Shown: positions 28,015 to 37,376, counted from the first letter of the stretch. The stretch is DNA of 64,000 nt from Paucilactobacillus oligofermentans DSM 15707 = LMG 22743 (GCF_001434315.1 NZ_AZFE01000031.1:494450-558449), one strand, 5' to 3'. Translations and numbers: made by a program. The notes: a model not told the origin generated them from the sequence alone.

Positions 28015-28956
28015 TTACGCTGATTCACCATATTTAGCTGCAAATGGATCAATAATTTCATTAATCAAAGCTCGATTAATAATTTTACTAGACCATTTAA
28101 TTGGAATTTTAATTTCTGGCGTTTGACTAGCAACCATTGCACCAACAATTGATGCAATGGTGTCAGTATCATCGCCCAAATTAACTGCCGCAATGACCGC
28201 TTCTTCAAAATCAGAATGATTAAATAGTACCCATATTGCCGCTTCTAAAGTATCAACTACATAGCCAGTACTTTTAATTTCATCGGCTGGTAAATCTTTG
28301 AATCCACCATCAAAAATTCGTTCATAATATTTAAATTCATTTAAGTATAATTGATCCAAACTCGAATTAGTAAGTTCATCTTGCACTTTCATCAAGGCAT
28401 CTGCTAATTCAGACCCCATCATTAATTCTCGTAAAATTTCAACATAAATCAAGCTACCCACAATCGCACGTGGATGGCGATGAGTTAAGGAAGTGTACTC
28501 CATAATCATTCCAAAACGTGTATCTAAATCTGCTTGATTTAATAACTCAATTGCCAACGGTGCAAGTCGCATGATTGCTCCATTACCATTAGCTTTTTCA
28601 TCATCTAATCCACATTCAAGTGGTGCAAAATCATGGCGTTCATAATTTTGGACGGCTTGATTCGTTGTATTACCAATATCAAACGGTTCACCACCTGGTG
28701 TATATTTTCCATCGTAAACATAACTCGCAAATTTAATCATTAAATCTTGATAGTCGCCATCTTCAGTTAAATTTTTAACTAATGCCAAGGTCATTGAACT
28801 ATCATCTGACCACGAACCGGCCGGCTGATCCCATGTACCATCACCAGTCATTTCGTCAATAAAGTAAGTATCACGCTGACTAAATTCAACTGGCACGCCC
28901 AATGCATCCCCAATAATTCCAGCATTTAGGATATTTTTAATTTGTTGTTGCTTCAT
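28015..28956 (-). CDS. ADP-ribosylglycohydrolase family protein
   Basis: A 313-residue cytoplasmic hydrolase of the DraG/ARH family, which removes ADP-ribose from proteins or small molecules using two Mg2+ ions. Seen: GIIGDALGVPVEF (about 14-26), GSWSDDSSMTLAL (about 47-59, first metal site), NGNGAIMRLAPLA (about 123-135), HRHPRA (about 158), and the late NLGDDTDTIASIVGAM (about 261, second metal site). All expected metal ligands appear present. GGGGTGAAATT precedes the ATG. No ADP-ribosyltransferase or macrodomain gene is next to it, so its target is unknown. Confidence 0.88.
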   Translation of the reverse strand: MKQQQIKNILNAGIIGDALGVPVEFSQRDTYFIDEMTGDGTWDQPAGSWSDDSSMTLALVKNLTEDGDYQDLMIKFASYVYDGKYTPGGEPFDIGNTTNQAVQNYERHDFAPLECGLDDEKANGNGAIMRLAPLAIELLNQADLDTRFGMIMEYTSLTHRHPRAIVGSLIYVEILRELMMGSELADALMKVQDELTNSSLDQLYLNEFKYYERIFDGGFKDLPADEIKSTGYVVDTLEAAIWVLFNHSDFEEAVIAAVNLGDDTDTIASIVGAMVASQTPEIKIPIKWSSKIINRALINEIIDPFAAKYGESA

Positions 28957-29024
28957 AATTTCACCCCATTATCCCCAGCAATAATTATAATACAAGTTTT
29001 ATCTATAAAGAAAGTAATGTTCCC

Positions 29025-30518
29025 CTAAATCGATAAAAATTTAGTACCAATTGCCTGAGTAAAAATATTATCATGGTCAACAACTATCATCGTCGGCTGA
29101 TAATCATCAATTAATGCTTCTATTTCTTGGCGTGCAATTACATCTAAATAATTTAGTGGCTCATCCCAAATATAAATATTAGCCGCTTCACACATTGACC
29201 TCGCTAATGATATCTTGCGCTGCTGACCCATACTCATATCCTGTAGTAACACATTGAAAGTTTCACGTTCAAATCCTAGTTTTCGTAACATATTTAATAT
29301 TTCCGATAATTCAATCTGATAGAAATTAGCATAGTCTTTTAGAGTACCCGCTAAATCATCAAACGTTTGGCTAACATAAGAAACTTTCACATTAGTGGTC
29401 CAATTGACTTGACCCTTGCTCCTTAAAGTTGGCTGATCCAAAATCGCATGTAAAATTGTTGATTTACCACTACCATTTACTCCTTGTAAAATAATGCGTT
29501 GACCAGGTTCAATTGAGATATCAAACGGTGTTTTTAATAACGTTCGATTATCACGTTTTATTTGCAGTTGTTGCACCGTCAAAATAGTTTTTCGACAGGC
29601 CATATAGTTCATTGATAACGCATTAATCGTCTCAACATTTTTTAAAAGTTCCTCTTTTTCAGCAATTCCGGCTTCTGTTCGCTTTAACGTGTTCCGTGCT
29701 TTTTTCATTACTTTGGCTGCTTTATGACTAATAAATCCCTTATCTAAGTTAACTTGTTGATTTTGATGATTACTTTTATTTTTACTTTTTTCAGCATTTT
29801 CAGCCCACGACTTTGTTTGCGCCGCAGATTGTTGTAGTTGTTTTACTTCACGTTCAATTTTAATTTTTTGATTAGCTTCATTTAAATTATTCTGATCAAA
29901 CACTGTTTTCCAAGTATCATAATTACCCTTTAGTAATTGTATTTGCTGGCGATCAATTGAAATCACGTGATCAATCACCAGATTTAAGAATTCTCGATCA
30001 TGACTAATAATAATAAACCCGGTTTTTTGTTGTAAATATTTAGCCACCACTTGCCGTCCAGCCGCATCTAAATGATTCGTTGGCTCGTCAATCAAAGCAA
30101 ATTGATCTGGCTGACTAAAACAAACGGCTAATAATAATTTTGTTTGTTGACCTGGGCTTAACTCAGAAAATGGTTTCCACAAAACATCATCAGTCAAACC
30201 TAATTGATCCATTTCAATTTGGACTTTCCATAATTCTGATTCATCAATCTGTAAAGATTGCAGCACCAGCGTCTGCGTGACTTCATTTAAATTATCAACT
30301 TGTGCTGGAAAATAATTAAACTGTAAATTGGCTTCTACCAAACCTTGATATGCCAATTGTCCACGTAAAATTCTCAGCAACGTTGTTTTCCCACGACCAT
30401 TGCGGCCAATTAAGCCTAATTTCCATGTTCCATCAATTGATAAATTCACATTTGAAAATATTTTTTCTTTTGCACCGTCATAGCTAAATGACATTTGTTG
30501 TATTTTTATGGTTCCCAT
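29025..30518 (-). CDS. ABC-F ribosome-protection ATPase, Lsa-like
   Basis: A 497-residue soluble protein with two ABC ATPase cassettes and no membrane domain. Cassette 1: Walker A GRNGRGKTT (about 37-45), signature LSPGQQTK, Walker B FALIDEPTNHLD. The inter-domain linker is long and charged (about 205-285). Cassette 2: Walker A GVNGSGKST, signature MSMGQQRK, Walker B IYIWDEPLNYLD. Length, GLIGRNGRGKTTLLRILRGQL and WDEPLNYLDV match the Lsa/Vga/Msr antibiotic-resistance ABC-F proteins, which remove lincosamides, streptogramins A and pleuromutilins from ribosomes. Whether it confers resistance here is unknown. GAGGTG precedes the ATG. Confidence 0.85.
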   Translation of the reverse strand: MGTIKIQQMSFSYDGAKEKIFSNVNLSIDGTWKLGLIGRNGRGKTTLLRILRGQLAYQGLVEANLQFNYFPAQVDNLNEVTQTLVLQSLQIDESELWKVQIEMDQLGLTDDVLWKPFSELSPGQQTKLLLAVCFSQPDQFALIDEPTNHLDAAGRQVVAKYLQQKTGFIIISHDREFLNLVIDHVISIDRQQIQLLKGNYDTWKTVFDQNNLNEANQKIKIEREVKQLQQSAAQTKSWAENAEKSKNKSNHQNQQVNLDKGFISHKAAKVMKKARNTLKRTEAGIAEKEELLKNVETINALSMNYMACRKTILTVQQLQIKRDNRTLLKTPFDISIEPGQRIILQGVNGSGKSTILHAILDQPTLRSKGQVNWTTNVKVSYVSQTFDDLAGTLKDYANFYQIELSEILNMLRKLGFERETFNVLLQDMSMGQQRKISLARSMCEAANIYIWDEPLNYLDVIARQEIEALIDDYQPTMIVVDHDNIFTQAIGTKFLSI

Positions 30519-30784
30519 CTATTTCACCTCATTGGCTCAATAAAAGAATTATTCTATTGGTTTTACTCCGTATTCATAATAAAATACGTTATTAAATAAT
30601 TTAAGTTATCAATGTAATCGCCACGAATAATCCCCACTCATTGAGTACAGATTTATATTCTTAATTAACGAATTACATTTTCAACTTAAATCACATCCTT
30701 TTCTGTTTAGAAATTGAGTATAGCTAAAATCACAGCAAGATTCAACTAACCAGTCGTAATTATCATTATTATATAGTATACTGA

Positions 30785-30904
30785 AGACAGGTTGCCAAAA
30801 CTCACCAGATTGAAATACATCTGGTTGCGTGTTTAACACGCCACACTCTAATACTGAGTGTTTAATTGCGATCACCCTCGACTAAATACGGTGGTCGTTT
30901 TTTT
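30785..30904 (+). ncRNA. candidate structured RNA with four hairpins ending in a terminator
   Basis: Four consecutive stem-loops fill about 100 bases of the 518-bp gap 30519-31036: ACCAGAT/ATCTGGT (30804-30825), GCGTGT/ACACGC (30827-30841), ACACTC/GAGTGT (30843-30861) and CGATCACC/GGTGGTCG (30869-30897). The last is followed by seven T (30898-30904), a strong Rho-independent terminator. A TATACT -10-like box (30777-30782) lies just upstream without a clear -35. It could be a small RNA or an attenuating leader of the surface-protein gene 130 bp downstream. I could not assign it to a known RNA family. The rest of this gap shows no gene. Confidence 0.55.
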
Positions 30905-31036
30905 GTGCAATAAATTATGTAAATAACTTTTAAATTATGTTTAGCATTATTTAAAAAGTAGAATTCATATTTTATTCACATATTATTGTTATTCTAATTA
31001 TAGATTAATTGTTATCAACCCAAGGAGGAAACTATT

Positions 31037-32587
31037 ATGAACCCCGAAGGAAATGCAACTAACCTTAAAGTATTTAAAAGAATTCGTAAATTATTATATA
31101 TTAGCTTTATTACATGTGGCCTAACCATCTTTTTCTTAACTATTTTCACAAACCAATTAACAATCTTTAGTAAATCAGTCGATAGTAGCTCATCCACCTA
31201 TTCTTCAACAAATAGAAATATAGTTTCTAATAGTTCGCTGCCACATCCTATTATTTCAACTGCCCCATCTACTATTTATGAAGATGATAGTTTAGCGGCC
31301 TTTGGAATTCCATTGGATCATAATAATGCATTAGGTGCAGTTCCATCAAAATTTCATATTTTTTCTAAGAGTACTACCCTCTCAGCTGATACTAACGGTA
31401 ACATTGCTACATCAAGCTTTCATGGTCAGACAGATTTTGGTACTCGCAATTACAATTCCGATTTGTTTTATATTAAAAATATTAATTCCCCAATTTTGCC
31501 CAACGCATTTCGTGCTAACAAAAGTAAAGTTGTCCTTTGTTCTTTAACTAATGTTTTAAATAACAATAATAACGTGTCAATCAATGACGTAACTATGACG
31601 AATATTTCAAGCACACATGTTAATCAAGATGCTGTTGGTAATGAATACATTGACATGGATTATGAATTCAAACAACTCATACAGCGATCCACTACTTATG
31701 CATCTAGACCTGATAACTCAGAAGTAATTTATAATTTTAATGATATGAACAAACGAACTATTGATGTTTCAAAAATTGTTAAAAGTAATGCAAGTGTTGC
31801 TTACATTTCAATTCCTTTTTCATATTTAACAGATCCACAATCGATTTATATTCGTGGCTTAGCTGAAACTAATAATCCAACTATAATTATCAATGTAACC
31901 GATGTCCCCAAAAATGGTGAGTATTGGTTACCAACCAAAACAGAATTATTTTATGGAGAAAACATTTCTGCCTTACCTAATGCTGAACGAACAGATTTTG
32001 GGCTTTCTAACTTATTGTTTAATTTCGGTAACACATCTAGTACTTTAAACTTTTCTGGCCGTTTTATGGGGAGTATTCTCGCTCCGTCATCAATTATTAA
32101 TGCTCATGCGAACATCGACGGTAACATAATTGCTAATACTGTCAATGTAGTTGGCGGCGAAACCCATAAATGGGATTTGCAACCACCAATTGATAAAGAT
32201 TGGGACTGGGACGACGAACCAGATCCAAATCCTGTCCCTGAACCAGATCCTACTCCTGAACCAGATCCTACTCCCGAACCAGATCCTACTCCCGAACCAG
32301 ATCTTGATTTAAATCTAAACCCCAATATTAATTTAGATAATGTTTTTAATATAACTTCTAAAGAATTAACAACATCTATTAAAAGCCCATTACCAAGCCT
32401 ATATAATTTACCAACAGAAAGTTCAAATAAAAAAAACATTAATAAAAATCACACTTCTGATTCAGACCTTCTACCAAAAACTGATGAAAAAATTTTTTAT
32501 CTTTCTTTATGGATCATCTTGTTACCAGTAACCTTACTACTGATAACTTATATAATTTATCGTAAAATTAAATTAAAAAATAAATAG
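31037..32587 (+). CDS. sortase-anchored surface protein with choice-of-anchor A (adhesin-like) domain
   Basis: A 516-residue exported protein. The N-terminus has a hydrophobic signal segment (about 17-37, LLYISFITCGLTIFFLTIF). A choice-of-anchor A domain follows (about 84-390): AAFGIPLDHNNALGAV at the start and GRFMGSILAPSSIIN, DGNIIANTV and GGETHKWD at its end, features of this cell-surface domain. Then comes a Pro/Asp/Glu spacer with EPDPTP repeats (about 395-425), an LPKTD sortase motif near residue 478, a membrane span and a Lys-rich tail. It should be covalently anchored to the wall and act as an adhesin. AAGGAGG lies 8 bases before the ATG. Monocistronic. Confidence 0.83.
   Translation: MNPEGNATNLKVFKRIRKLLYISFITCGLTIFFLTIFTNQLTIFSKSVDSSSSTYSSTNRNIVSNSSLPHPIISTAPSTIYEDDSLAAFGIPLDHNNALGAVPSKFHIFSKSTTLSADTNGNIATSSFHGQTDFGTRNYNSDLFYIKNINSPILPNAFRANKSKVVLCSLTNVLNNNNNVSINDVTMTNISSTHVNQDAVGNEYIDMDYEFKQLIQRSTTYASRPDNSEVIYNFNDMNKRTIDVSKIVKSNASVAYISIPFSYLTDPQSIYIRGLAETNNPTIIINVTDVPKNGEYWLPTKTELFYGENISALPNAERTDFGLSNLLFNFGNTSSTLNFSGRFMGSILAPSSIINAHANIDGNIIANTVNVVGGETHKWDLQPPIDKDWDWDDEPDPNPVPEPDPTPEPDPTPEPDPTPEPDLDLNLNPNINLDNVFNITSKELTTSIKSPLPSLYNLPTESSNKKNINKNHTSDSDLLPKTDEKIFYLSLWIILLPVTLLLITYIIYRKIKLKNK
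32237..32302 (+). repeat. 18-bp tandem repeat encoding EPDPTP
   Basis: Three and two-thirds copies of an 18-bp unit (cctgaaccagatcctact with few changes) encode the Pro-rich wall-spanning spacer of the surface protein. Copy number is likely variable between strains. Confidence 0.85.
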
Positions 32588-32651
32588 TAACAATTTCGTA
32601 TATACTATTTGAACGAATCAGATAATTAATACTGATTATTCCAAACATGTG

Positions 32652-32687
32652 AAACATCATCCTTAACATCAAGGATGGTGTTTTTTA
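32652..32687 (+). terminator. terminator after surface-protein gene
   Basis: Stem AACATCATCCTT/AAGGATGGTGTT (one wobble), loop AACATC, then six T. Confidence 0.85.
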
Positions 32688-32746
32688 TCTACGCTTACTC
32701 TAGTAGTGATATACTACCTATATTAACTACTTAAAGGAGTCCGCAA

Positions 32747-33637
32747 ATGAATAACTCATCAGAAAAAATTCGTATTCGGGATTTAATTGCATTTATTCTC
32801 GGATCAGCCTTATACGCTTGGTCACTAATTAACGTTAATATTCCTAATAATTTAGCTGAAGGCGGCATCTCCGGTATTACCTTAATTCTGAGAGCTTTAT
32901 TTGGTTTAAACCCAGCCTACACAACTTTAATATTGAATATTCCATTATTAATTATCGGCTATAAGCTTCTAGGTCGTCGTTCAATTATTTATACATTGTT
33001 TGGTACCATTAGTTTGTCATTTTGGTTATGGTTTTGGCAAATTGTTCCGATGAACCCACCCTTGCATCATGATGCCTTAATTGCTGCCATTATTGCCGGT
33101 ATTCTTGGTGGCCTCGGGCTCGGAATCATTATGAGATTCGGTGGCACTACCGGTGGATCTGATGTTATCGCCTTGGTATTAGAACGCAAATTAAATCTTC
33201 CAATGGGAAGAACCATTTTCGCTTTAGATGCATCAGTGTTAGTACTATCCCTAGTTTATCTAGACATCGTTCATATGATGTACACCTTAATTATGGCCTT
33301 TGTATTTGCGCAAGTGCTTAACTTCACTCAAAAAGATGGTTACTCCGCACGAGCCTTTTTAATTTTCTCAGCTAAATCAGTCGAAATTTCCGATGCTATT
33401 ATGGCAAAATTAGAACGTGGAACTTCCCTATTCGATGCACAAGGTGGTTATACCAAAAATCAACAACAAGTTGTTTACACCGTTGTCGATCCATCTGAAG
33501 TTTCAACCATGTACGAATTAATCAAAGAAATCGATCCATCAGCGTTTATTACTGTAAGTGATACTTCCGAAACTCTAGGTGAAGGATTCTCATTTAGTAA
33601 ACCAGATAAAAGCTTATGGAAGAAAATTATGGGTTAA
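32747..33637 (+). CDS. YitT family membrane protein (DUF161/DUF2179)
   Basis: A 296-residue protein with five to six N-terminal membrane spans and a cytoplasmic DUF2179 domain, the standard YitT layout. Seen: NNLAEGGISGITLILRALFGLNPAYTTLILNIPLLIIGYKLLG (about 32-74), MRFGGTTGGSDVIALVLERK near 128, and the C-terminal ALFDAQGGYT-like segment RGTSLFDAQGGYTKNQQQVVYTVV near 222. The function of the family is not established. AAAGGAG precedes the ATG. Its own terminator follows. Confidence 0.87.
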   Translation: MNNSSEKIRIRDLIAFILGSALYAWSLINVNIPNNLAEGGISGITLILRALFGLNPAYTTLILNIPLLIIGYKLLGRRSIIYTLFGTISLSFWLWFWQIVPMNPPLHHDALIAAIIAGILGGLGLGIIMRFGGTTGGSDVIALVLERKLNLPMGRTIFALDASVLVLSLVYLDIVHMMYTLIMAFVFAQVLNFTQKDGYSARAFLIFSAKSVEISDAIMAKLERGTSLFDAQGGYTKNQQQVVYTVVDPSEVSTMYELIKEIDPSAFITVSDTSETLGEGFSFSKPDKSLWKKIMG

Positions 33638-33647
33638 ATATCCCAAA

Positions 33648-33685
33648 CAAAATGAGCTGCGATTTAATATCGCAACTCATTTTTA
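33648..33685. terminator. bidirectional terminator
   Basis: Stem AAAATGAGCTGCGAT/ATCGCAACTCATTTT (one mismatch), loop TTAAT, between the converging YitT and carrier genes. Confidence 0.87.
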
Positions 33686-33692
33686 ATTTCAT

Positions 33693-35237
33693 CTAATAAA
33701 TCATTACCTCAGCAACTAAAATTCCACCACCAAAGATTAATAAGAAGACTACAACTGGCCAAACGAATCTGAACCAGTGAGAATATTTCATATCAAGCAT
33801 TTGTAATGTCGCCATTACTAAACCAGTTGGAGCTAGGAATAACATTGCATACTGACCAATTTGATAAGCTGTAACGACAACGAATCGAGGAATATCAACT
33901 GTGTCAGCTAATGGTGCCAAAATTGGCATTGATAGCACTGCTAAACCTGATGAAGATGGTACGATAAAGCCAAGAATAAAGAAGATAAACATCATTACAA
34001 TGATAAAGATTGGTCCACTCATGCCCTTAACTAAGGTCGATGAAAATTGTAACATCGTATCTGAAATCATTCCTTCATTCAAGACAATGTTAATCCCACG
34101 AGCAAGTCCAATAATCAATGATACTCCAACTAAACTTGAAGCACCTTCAACAAAGGCATCAACGACCCCTTTTTCACCGATACCCATTTTACCAGTTCCA
34201 GTAAGGATCATAATTAAAATAGCAAACGTTAAGAATGAGGCCGCCATGGTTGGGAACCACCAACCTTGAGACATAACGCCCCAAACCATTAGTGGGAAGG
34301 TAATCACGAATAATACCAAGATGATCTTCTTCCGAACTGTAAAGACCGCATTTTCACCATCATCTGATACCACCGACCACATTTTGTCAAAAGATGCATG
34401 ATCTTCATATGAGTATGAGGATTTTGGATCGGCTTTAATTTTTTTAGTATACCAATGGAGGTAGAAAATAACGAACATCGCAGCAATTGCGCAACCAAAG
34501 ATCCGCCAATTAAGTCCCTGTGTAAAGTCAATCCCCGCAGCATTTGACGCAATTACAACTGAGAACGGATTAATCGTAGAGAATGCCGTCCCAATTGAAC
34601 TTGCCAAGAAGATTGCCCCCACACAGACTATGGAGTCGTACCCCATCGCAATGAAAACCGGCACCAAAATCGGATAGAAGGCAACTGCTTCTTCTTCAAT
34701 CCCACAAAGGGTTCCGCCTAACACCATTAAAACTGAAACAAAGAAAATTAGTGCAAATTCATGACCCTTAGTTTTTCGAGTTAAAGCAATCAATCCTGAT
34801 TCAAACGCACCACTAGCCTTAACAACCCCAATTAAACCACCTAGAACAAAGATAAATACCATGATATCAACGGCTTCAATTGTTCCTCGAACCATACTGT
34901 TAGGGACAGCAGCTGCACTCGCAGGACGTTGTTTCAAACGTTGATACGTATTAGGAATGGAAATCGGATCTGTAATTCCACCAGACGTAAATTGCTTAAT
35001 ATCAATTTTAACGCCTAATTTATCTAACTGTTGCTGAGTTGCTGGAACTTTTTCAGTTTTTCCACCTGGATTTTTAATTTGTAATTCTGAAGTTGGTTTA
35101 TTATAGGTCAACTTAGAATAACTACCAGCCGGAATTAGCCACGTTGCTGCCACGGCTACAATCGTCAAAACAAACAAAATGACGAATGCGCCTGGCATTT
35201 TAAACTTAAATCTTTTTTTCTTTCTGACCTCGGTCAT
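33693..35237 (-). CDS. YfcC-family basic amino acid carrier, probable citrulline/ornithine or arginine/ornithine exchanger
   Basis: A 514-residue membrane protein with about 12 spans of the YfcC/C4-dicarboxylate anaerobic carrier (DcuC-like) superfamily. Seen: FVILFVLTIVAVAATWLIPAGSY at the N-terminus, GGTLCGIEEEAVAFYPILVPVFIAMGYD near 173 and a late FIVPSSSGLAVLSMPILAPLAD motif near 430. In lactobacilli and enterococci such carriers sit in arginine deiminase clusters, where they exchange substrate for ornithine. It is the third gene after ornithine carbamoyltransferase and carbamate kinase. I chose the ATG at 35237 with AGGGGTG upstream over a GTG three codons earlier. Confidence 0.82.
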   Translation of the reverse strand: MTEVRKKKRFKFKMPGAFVILFVLTIVAVAATWLIPAGSYSKLTYNKPTSELQIKNPGGKTEKVPATQQQLDKLGVKIDIKQFTSGGITDPISIPNTYQRLKQRPASAAAVPNSMVRGTIEAVDIMVFIFVLGGLIGVVKASGAFESGLIALTRKTKGHEFALIFFVSVLMVLGGTLCGIEEEAVAFYPILVPVFIAMGYDSIVCVGAIFLASSIGTAFSTINPFSVVIASNAAGIDFTQGLNWRIFGCAIAAMFVIFYLHWYTKKIKADPKSSYSYEDHASFDKMWSVVSDDGENAVFTVRKKIILVLFVITFPLMVWGVMSQGWWFPTMAASFLTFAILIMILTGTGKMGIGEKGVVDAFVEGASSLVGVSLIIGLARGINIVLNEGMISDTMLQFSSTLVKGMSGPIFIIVMMFIFFILGFIVPSSSGLAVLSMPILAPLADTVDIPRFVVVTAYQIGQYAMLFLAPTGLVMATLQMLDMKYSHWFRFVWPVVVFLLIFGGGILVAEVMIY

Positions 35238-35273
35238 GATTTTCACCCCTAATTAATATTTATTTAAACCATA

Positions 35274-35335
35274 AAACGTGACCCTAAAGAAGCAGGTTAA
35301 AATAAGCATCTCTAGCATCACGTTTATGTCACGTT
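35274..35335 (-). other. inverted repeats between carbamate kinase and carrier genes
   Basis: TCACGTT occurs at 35318-35324 and 35329-35335 and its complement AACGTGA at 35275-35281. On the minus strand AAACGTGA can pair with TCACGTTT, followed by TAT. It may form an intercistronic RNA hairpin that tunes expression of the carrier. Weak evidence. Confidence 0.35.
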
Positions 35336-35341
35336 ATATTA

Positions 35342-36289
35342 TTATTTAACTAACGCACCAGTTTTAGTGATTAGTGTTCCTACTTTTCCAGCTAAAGCCT
35401 CATCAAGATGATCGAGTGAAGTAATGAGTGCTGAACGATTATCTCCTGCATTAACAAAGCCCATGCATGCTTCAATTTTAGGCAGCATACTGCCTGCTGC
35501 AAATTGACCTTCGTCGATATAATTTTGCGCTTCTTGAATACTTAAGTCACGTAAAACTTTTTGATCTGTTTGGCCGTAATTAATATAAACATCATCCACT
35601 GTGGTTAGAATAATTAATTGATCGGCGTCTAAATCACTCGCTAGTAATGCACTCGAACGATCCTTATCAATTACCGCTGGGACTCCTTTTAAACAACCAT
35701 CCGTTTTGACGACTGGCACACCGCCACCACCACCAGCAATTACCAGATTATCATTTTCAAATAACTCACTAATGCTATTTAATTCGATAATTGATTTTGG
35801 TAATGGTGAAGGAACTACCTGACGATAGCCACGCCCAGCATCTTCTTTAAAAACATAACCTTTTTCATGTTCGATACGTTGGGCGTCTTCTTTACTGTAG
35901 AAACTTCCAACTGGCTTAGTTGGATTTTGGAAAGCGGGATCAGTTGGATCAACTTCAACTTGCGTCACTAATGACACAACATCTTTATTCATCCACCGCT
36001 GATGAAGTTCATTTTGCAAACTTTGTTGTAAATGATAGCCAATATAACCTTGGCTCATCGCTCCACATTCTGGAAATGGAAACGCTGCGGTTTGATCATG
36101 TTCAGCGGCAAAATTCATCCCCAAGTTAATTGCCCCAACTTGAGGCCCGTTTCCATGACTGACGACAATTTTATGACCCTCAACAACTAATCCAATCAAT
36201 GAAGTTGCCGTATGTTTAACTAATTCTAATTGCTCTTCTGGTGATTTGCCTAATGCATTACCACCTAGGGCAACAACTATTTTTGACAT
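35342..36289 (-). CDS. arcC: carbamate kinase
   Basis: A 315-residue enzyme that makes ATP from carbamoyl phosphate and ADP, the energy-yielding step of arginine or citrulline fermentation. It begins [14 protein letters not shown] and shows [17 protein letters not shown] (about 43-59), [14 protein letters not shown] (about 73), [10 protein letters not shown] (about 179-188) and [29 protein letters not shown] (about 202-230), all family signatures. It sits 17 bases downstream of the ornithine carbamoyltransferase gene, in the same operon. Confidence 0.94.
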   Translation of the reverse strand: MSKIVVALGGNALGKSPEEQLELVKHTATSLIGLVVEGHKIVVSHGNGPQVGAINLGMNFAAEHDQTAAFPFPECGAMSQGYIGYHLQQSLQNELHQRWMNKDVVSLVTQVEVDPTDPAFQNPTKPVGSFYSKEDAQRIEHEKGYVFKEDAGRGYRQVVPSPLPKSIIELNSISELFENDNLVIAGGGGGVPVVKTDGCLKGVPAVIDKDRSSALLASDLDADQLIILTTVDDVYINYGQTDQKVLRDLSIQEAQNYIDEGQFAAGSMLPKIEACMGFVNAGDNRSALITSLDHLDEALAGKVGTLITKTGALVK

Positions 36290-36306
36290 TTAATTCACCG
36301 CCTATT

Positions 36307-37305
36307 TTATTCGCCTAAAGTTGCAACCATTACTGCTTTAATGGTGTGCATCCGGTTTTCAGCTTCTTGGAATACTACGGAAGCATCACTTTCAAAGACT
36401 TCATCAGAAACTTCCATTTCAGTTAGGCCGTATTTTTCAGCAATTTCTTGGCCAACTTTAGTTTCTGAATTATGGAAAGCTGGTAAACAATGTTCAAAAA
36501 TTGCATTAGGGTTACCAGTCTTGTCCATCATGGCTTGATTAATTTGATATGGCTTCAATAATTTGATTCGTTCTTCCCAAATGCTATCAGCTTCACCCAT
36601 TGAAACCCAAACATCGGTATATAACACATCTGAATCTTTAACCCCTTTATCAATATCATCAGTTACCATAATTTTAGCACCGGTTCTAGCAGCACGAGCA
36701 TTAACTTTTTCCATTAGTTCAGGCGTTGGATCAAGTTCTTTGGGACAAACTAAGTGGAAAGTCATACCCATAGTAGCGGCACCAATCATCAAAGCATTCG
36801 CAACGTTATTGCGACCATCACCGACATAAGTAAAGTGAATGTCACGGTAGTTTTTCTTTAATACTTCTTTAGCAGTTAAAAAGTCGGCCAACACTTGAGT
36901 GGGATGATCTTCATCAGTTAAACCATTCCAAACCGGTACACCTGAGTAATCAGCTAAAGTTTCCACCGTTCGTTGTGAAAAACCACGATATTCAATTCCA
37001 TCAAACATTCCACCTAAGACACGTGCAGTATCTGCAGCAGTTTCTTTTTTACCCATGTGCGAGCCACTAGGTCCAAGATAGGTTACATGAGCACCTTGAT
37101 CATATGCAGCAACTTCAAAGGCACAGCGAGTACGAGTTGAACTCTTTTCAAAAATTAAGGCAATATTTTTGCCAGCCAATTTTTGTTGTTCTGTTCCAGC
37201 GTACTTAGCCTTCTTCAAATCTTCAGATAATTGCAATAATAATTCCATTTCCTTTGGTGAATAGTCCATTAGAGTTAAAAAACTCCGATTACGTAGATTT
37301 AACAT
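36307..37305 (-). CDS. arcB: ornithine carbamoyltransferase, catabolic
   Basis: A 332-residue transferase interconverting citrulline plus phosphate with ornithine plus carbamoyl phosphate. The carbamoyl-phosphate motif [12 protein letters not shown] is at about 54-65. SHMGKKE is near 82, [12 protein letters not shown] near 131, VWVSMGE near 232 and the ornithine-binding [11 protein letters not shown] near 270-280. The last motif argues against putrescine carbamoyltransferase. AAGGAGG precedes the ATG. With carbamate kinase and the carrier it forms a citrulline-to-ATP module. Arginine deiminase (arcA) is not in the window. Confidence 0.93.
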   Translation of the reverse strand: MLNLRNRSFLTLMDYSPKEMELLLQLSEDLKKAKYAGTEQQKLAGKNIALIFEKSSTRTRCAFEVAAYDQGAHVTYLGPSGSHMGKKETAADTARVLGGMFDGIEYRGFSQRTVETLADYSGVPVWNGLTDEDHPTQVLADFLTAKEVLKKNYRDIHFTYVGDGRNNVANALMIGAATMGMTFHLVCPKELDPTPELMEKVNARAARTGAKIMVTDDIDKGVKDSDVLYTDVWVSMGEADSIWEERIKLLKPYQINQAMMDKTGNPNAIFEHCLPAFHNSETKVGQEIAEKYGLTEMEVSDEVFESDASVVFQEAENRMHTIKAVMVATLGE

Positions 37306-37337
37306 TGTGTTGTCCTCCTTTTTTATTTACAATTATC

Positions 37338-37356
37338 ATTATAGTAAGCGGTTTCA
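37338..37356 (-). promoter_or_regulatory. arcB -10 box with adjoining cre-like site
   Basis: Minus-strand -10 TATAAT (37343-37338), with AGTAAGCGGTTTCA (37343-37356; 13 of 14 cre positions) just upstream. No good -35 is present at 17 bp, which suggests an activator-dependent promoter. Confidence 0.5.
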
Positions 37357-37360
37357 AATT

Positions 37361-37376
37361 ACTTCATAAAACTTCA
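37361..37376 (-). promoter_or_regulatory. direct repeat ACTTCA x2, candidate response-regulator site
   Basis: ACTTCA at 37361-37366 and 37371-37376 is repeated with a 10-bp period where the arcB -35 box should be. It could bind the divergent GlnL-like regulator. This is inferred from position only. Confidence 0.3.

Noticed and set aside
30609-30641. 10-codon open frame (MSGDYSWRLH) upstream of the ABC-F gene, as a possible attenuator leader peptide
   Set aside because: No ribosome binding site precedes it and no terminator/antiterminator pair is visible before the ABC-F start.
30681-30875. 64-codon open frame on the minus strand
   Set aside because: It starts at GTG without a spaced ribosome binding site, has no recognisable domain and lies antisense to the four-hairpin element and its terminator.
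31015-31197. 60-codon minus-strand frame over the start of the surface-protein gene
   Set aside because: It is antisense to a well supported gene and has no ribosome binding site or domain.
32237-32302. Short regular repeats considered as a CRISPR array
   Set aside because: They are contiguous 18-bp coding repeats without spacers, inside a surface-protein gene.
32104-32439. 111-codon minus-strand frame rich in Gly/Ser
   Set aside because: It is the mirror of the EPDPTP repeat region; the repetitive composition produces the open frame.
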